DNA of 6,893 nt from the NCBI GenBank assembly GCA_012026715.1, contig VEPB01000373.1, positions 1 to 6,893 on the forward strand, written 5' to 3'. Source of the DNA: Methylococcaceae bacterium. GTDB lineage: Bacteria; Pseudomonadota; Gammaproteobacteria; Methylococcales; Methylococcaceae. The notes below the pieces were generated by a model. That model made no database searches. It saw nothing but the letters and a program-made list of their open reading frames with translations, and was not told where the DNA came from. Made by a program: the position numbers and the translations under genes. Positions 5,658 through 6,893 of the stretch are shown here, piece by piece; position 1 is the stretch's first letter, and every line of letters starts with the position of its first letter.

Positions 5658-6794
5658 TCAGAAGCTGCCGTCTTCCGGCTTGGGGTCCGGGTCGGCGGTC
5701 GGCTGGATGCTGTTGTCGACCACCAACGGCGTGCCGTTGCGCAGCTTGATCTGGCCAGCGGTCACCACGGTCTCGCCCTCGTTCAGGCCCCGCGTCACCG
5801 CGATCTGATCGCCACGGCTTTCCCCGACGTCGACGAAGCTTTGCCGGGCGGTCAGCTTAGGTTTGCCTTGAGAGTCGTCCCCCTGCCGCTCCACCACGTA
5901 GACGATGGCGCCGTATGGGTTGAAGCTGATGGCGGTGCGCGGCACCGTGAGCTGGCGGCGGGCCTGGCCCACGTCGATCTGCAGGCTGGCGAACATGCCC
6001 GGCAGCAGTTTGCGGCCAGGGTTCTTGAGGGTGGCGCGGATCGCCACGTTGCGGCTGCCTTCCTCCACCTTGGGATTGATTACGCTGATCTCGCCGGCAA
6101 ACCGTTCGTCAGGGTAGGCGTCGCTGGCTGCATGGACCGGCTGGCCGATCCGAATCGCGCCCAGTTCCTGCTGCGGCAGCAGAAAGTCCAGGTAGATGGG
6201 GTCGAGCGCCTGCAAGGTGGCGATCACGCTGCCGGCTTCCAGATACTGGCCCAGATCGACCCGGCGCAGCCCCAGCCGGCCGGCGAAGGGCGCCCGGATC
6301 AGTTTCTTGTTGAGCAGCGCCTGTTGTTGCGCCACGTCGGCTTCGGCCCGGGCCAGGGCCGCGCCGTCGCCGTCCACGGTCTGCTGGCTGACCGCCCTGG
6401 CGGCCAGTTGCTGGCGATCGCGGTTGAGGGTGATGCGGGCCAGATCGGCGACGGCCTTGAGCGACTGCAACCTGGCGCTGTCGTCGTCGGCGCGAAGTTG
6501 TACCAGTGGCGCTCCCGCGCCGACCTCCTCGCCCTGCTTGAAATGGATGTCGGCCACGATGCCGGCGACCTCGGCGCTGATTTCGGTGCCCCGCAGGGCT
6601 TTGAGGGTGCCTACGGCCTTCAGCCTGGGTTGCCAGTCCTGGTAGCCGACTTCGGCGGTCGCCACGGTCTGCGGCGGCATCCCCTGACCCGACAGGGCCT
6701 GTTTCATCATCTTGCCCTTGAAGGCGACGAATCCGAACACCCCGCCCAGCACCAGTCCAACCATCACCAGCATGATGAGCATGCGCTTGATCAT
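5658..6794 (-). CDS. RND efflux periplasmic adaptor (HlyD/AcrA-type membrane fusion protein)
   Basis: This 378-residue protein should bridge an inner-membrane RND pump and an outer-membrane TolC-like channel. Residues 5-25 form a hydrophobic N-terminal segment after MIKR. No lipobox cysteine is present, so a membrane anchor is more likely than a lipoprotein. The layout is typical: first half of the lipoyl domain (about 62-103, GTEISAEVAGIVADIHFKQG), a short alpha-hairpin (about 105-163, ending LLNKK), second half of the lipoyl domain beginning IRAPFAGRLG (166-175), a beta-barrel (about 205-290, with VEEGSRNVAIRATLKNPGRKLLPGMF) and a membrane-proximal domain closing with IKLRNGTPLVVDN. The substrate cannot be told. 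The pump normally lies immediately downstream, but here the downstream neighbour is convergent, so the pump must be upstream beyond the window or elsewhere. An alternative start is Met5 (6782). The start at 6794 has only a weak GGGG-like site. Confidence 0.9.
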   Translation of the reverse strand: MIKRMLIMLVMVGLVLGGVFGFVAFKGKMMKQALSGQGMPPQTVATAEVGYQDWQPRLKAVGTLKALRGTEISAEVAGIVADIHFKQGEEVGAGAPLVQLRADDDSARLQSLKAVADLARITLNRDRQQLAARAVSQQTVDGDGAALARAEADVAQQQALLNKKLIRAPFAGRLGLRRVDLGQYLEAGSVIATLQALDPIYLDFLLPQQELGAIRIGQPVHAASDAYPDERFAGEISVINPKVEEGSRNVAIRATLKNPGRKLLPGMFASLQIDVGQARRQLTVPRTAISFNPYGAIVYVVERQGDDSQGKPKLTARQSFVDVGESRGDQIAVTRGLNEGETVVTAGQIKLRNGTPLVVDNSIQPTADPDPKPEDGSF

Positions 6795-6893
6795 GGCCGG
6801 CTACCCCGCGGGTTTGGTTCGGCGTAGGTTGGGTTAGCGCAGCGTAACCCAACTATCCGCAGTTGACGTTGCCGGGCGACGTCGAGGCCGATA
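6791..6893 (-). other. Edge region upstream of the adaptor, with a short open minus-strand frame
   Basis: The minus strand is open for 33 codons from the window edge to a TGA at 6793-6791 that overlaps the adaptor ATG in ATGA fashion. The translation passes straight through the palindromic repeat (VGLRCANPTY, a peptide that this repeat commonly yields). It could be the tail of an upstream gene extended by the repeat, or chance. No convincing promoter was found here, and the fragment is too short to identify. Confidence 0.2.
6828..6853. repeat. REP-like palindrome upstream of the efflux adaptor
   Basis: GTTGGGTTA (6828-6836) and TAACCCAAC (6845-6853) are perfect 9-base inverted arms around GCGCAGCG, whose inner bases can pair a little further. 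From memory, very similar palindromes of the type GGTTGGGTTAGCGCAGCGTAACCCAAC recur between genes in many proteobacterial genomes and behave as REP-like dispersed repeats. No T-run follows on either strand, so it is not a typical terminator. It lies 33 bases upstream of the adaptor start, within its probable leader or promoter region. Confidence 0.65.

Noticed and set aside
5353..5808. Plus-strand open frame (151 codons) across the convergent junction
   Set aside because: It runs out of phase through the basic-tail gene and antisense into the adaptor. The Pro/Arg-rich product looks like a shadow.
5841..6827. Plus-strand open frame (328 codons) opposite the efflux adaptor
   Set aside because: The adaptor's domain order is unmistakable. 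The opposite frame is a composition artefact rich in Gly, Gln, His and Ala.

Overview
The window looks like chromosomal DNA of a free-living, GC-rich gammaproteobacterium. The evidence is the order xseB-ispA-dxs, a DXS whose active-site residues fall at the same numbers as in E. coli, a YcgR-like PilZ protein and an RND-type membrane fusion protein. A methanotroph-like (Methylococcaceae) or related host is plausible. That is inference from gene order and composition, and no gene here proves it.

Layout. Positions 1-105 hold the 3' end of an unrecognised, comparatively AT-rich gene, closed by a very strong intrinsic terminator (136-174). A roughly 310 bp non-coding stretch follows and ends in a good extended -10 promoter just upstream of xseB. 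xseB (487-717, exonuclease VII small subunit) overlaps ispA (707-1609, farnesyl diphosphate synthase) by 11 nt. A 158 bp gap carries a terminator-like hairpin, a promoter candidate and a second hairpin. dxs (1768-3681, DXP synthase) follows and overlaps apt (3681-4196, adenine phosphoribosyltransferase) by one base. Next comes a probable pair: a PilZ-domain protein (4313-5065) and a small unrecognised protein with a long Lys/Ser/Ala-rich basic tail (5088-5636). Converging on them from the minus strand is an RND efflux periplasmic adaptor (6794-5658). A 9 bp-arm REP-like palindrome lies upstream of its start.

How the genes work together. dxs starts the MEP isoprenoid pathway and ispA makes the C15 prenyl diphosphate from its products, so the left half is an isoprenoid supply cluster with two passengers. 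xseB acts in DNA repair. apt performs purine salvage and is translationally coupled to dxs. The PilZ gene suggests c-di-GMP control, probably of motility or surface behaviour. The adaptor has no pump gene downstream in this window.

Most of the window is conserved housekeeping sequence, and I see no convincing new multi-gene system. The parts most worth a second look are the PilZ/basic-tail pair, the separation of dxs from ispA with dxs-apt coupling, the pump-less adaptor and the palindrome.
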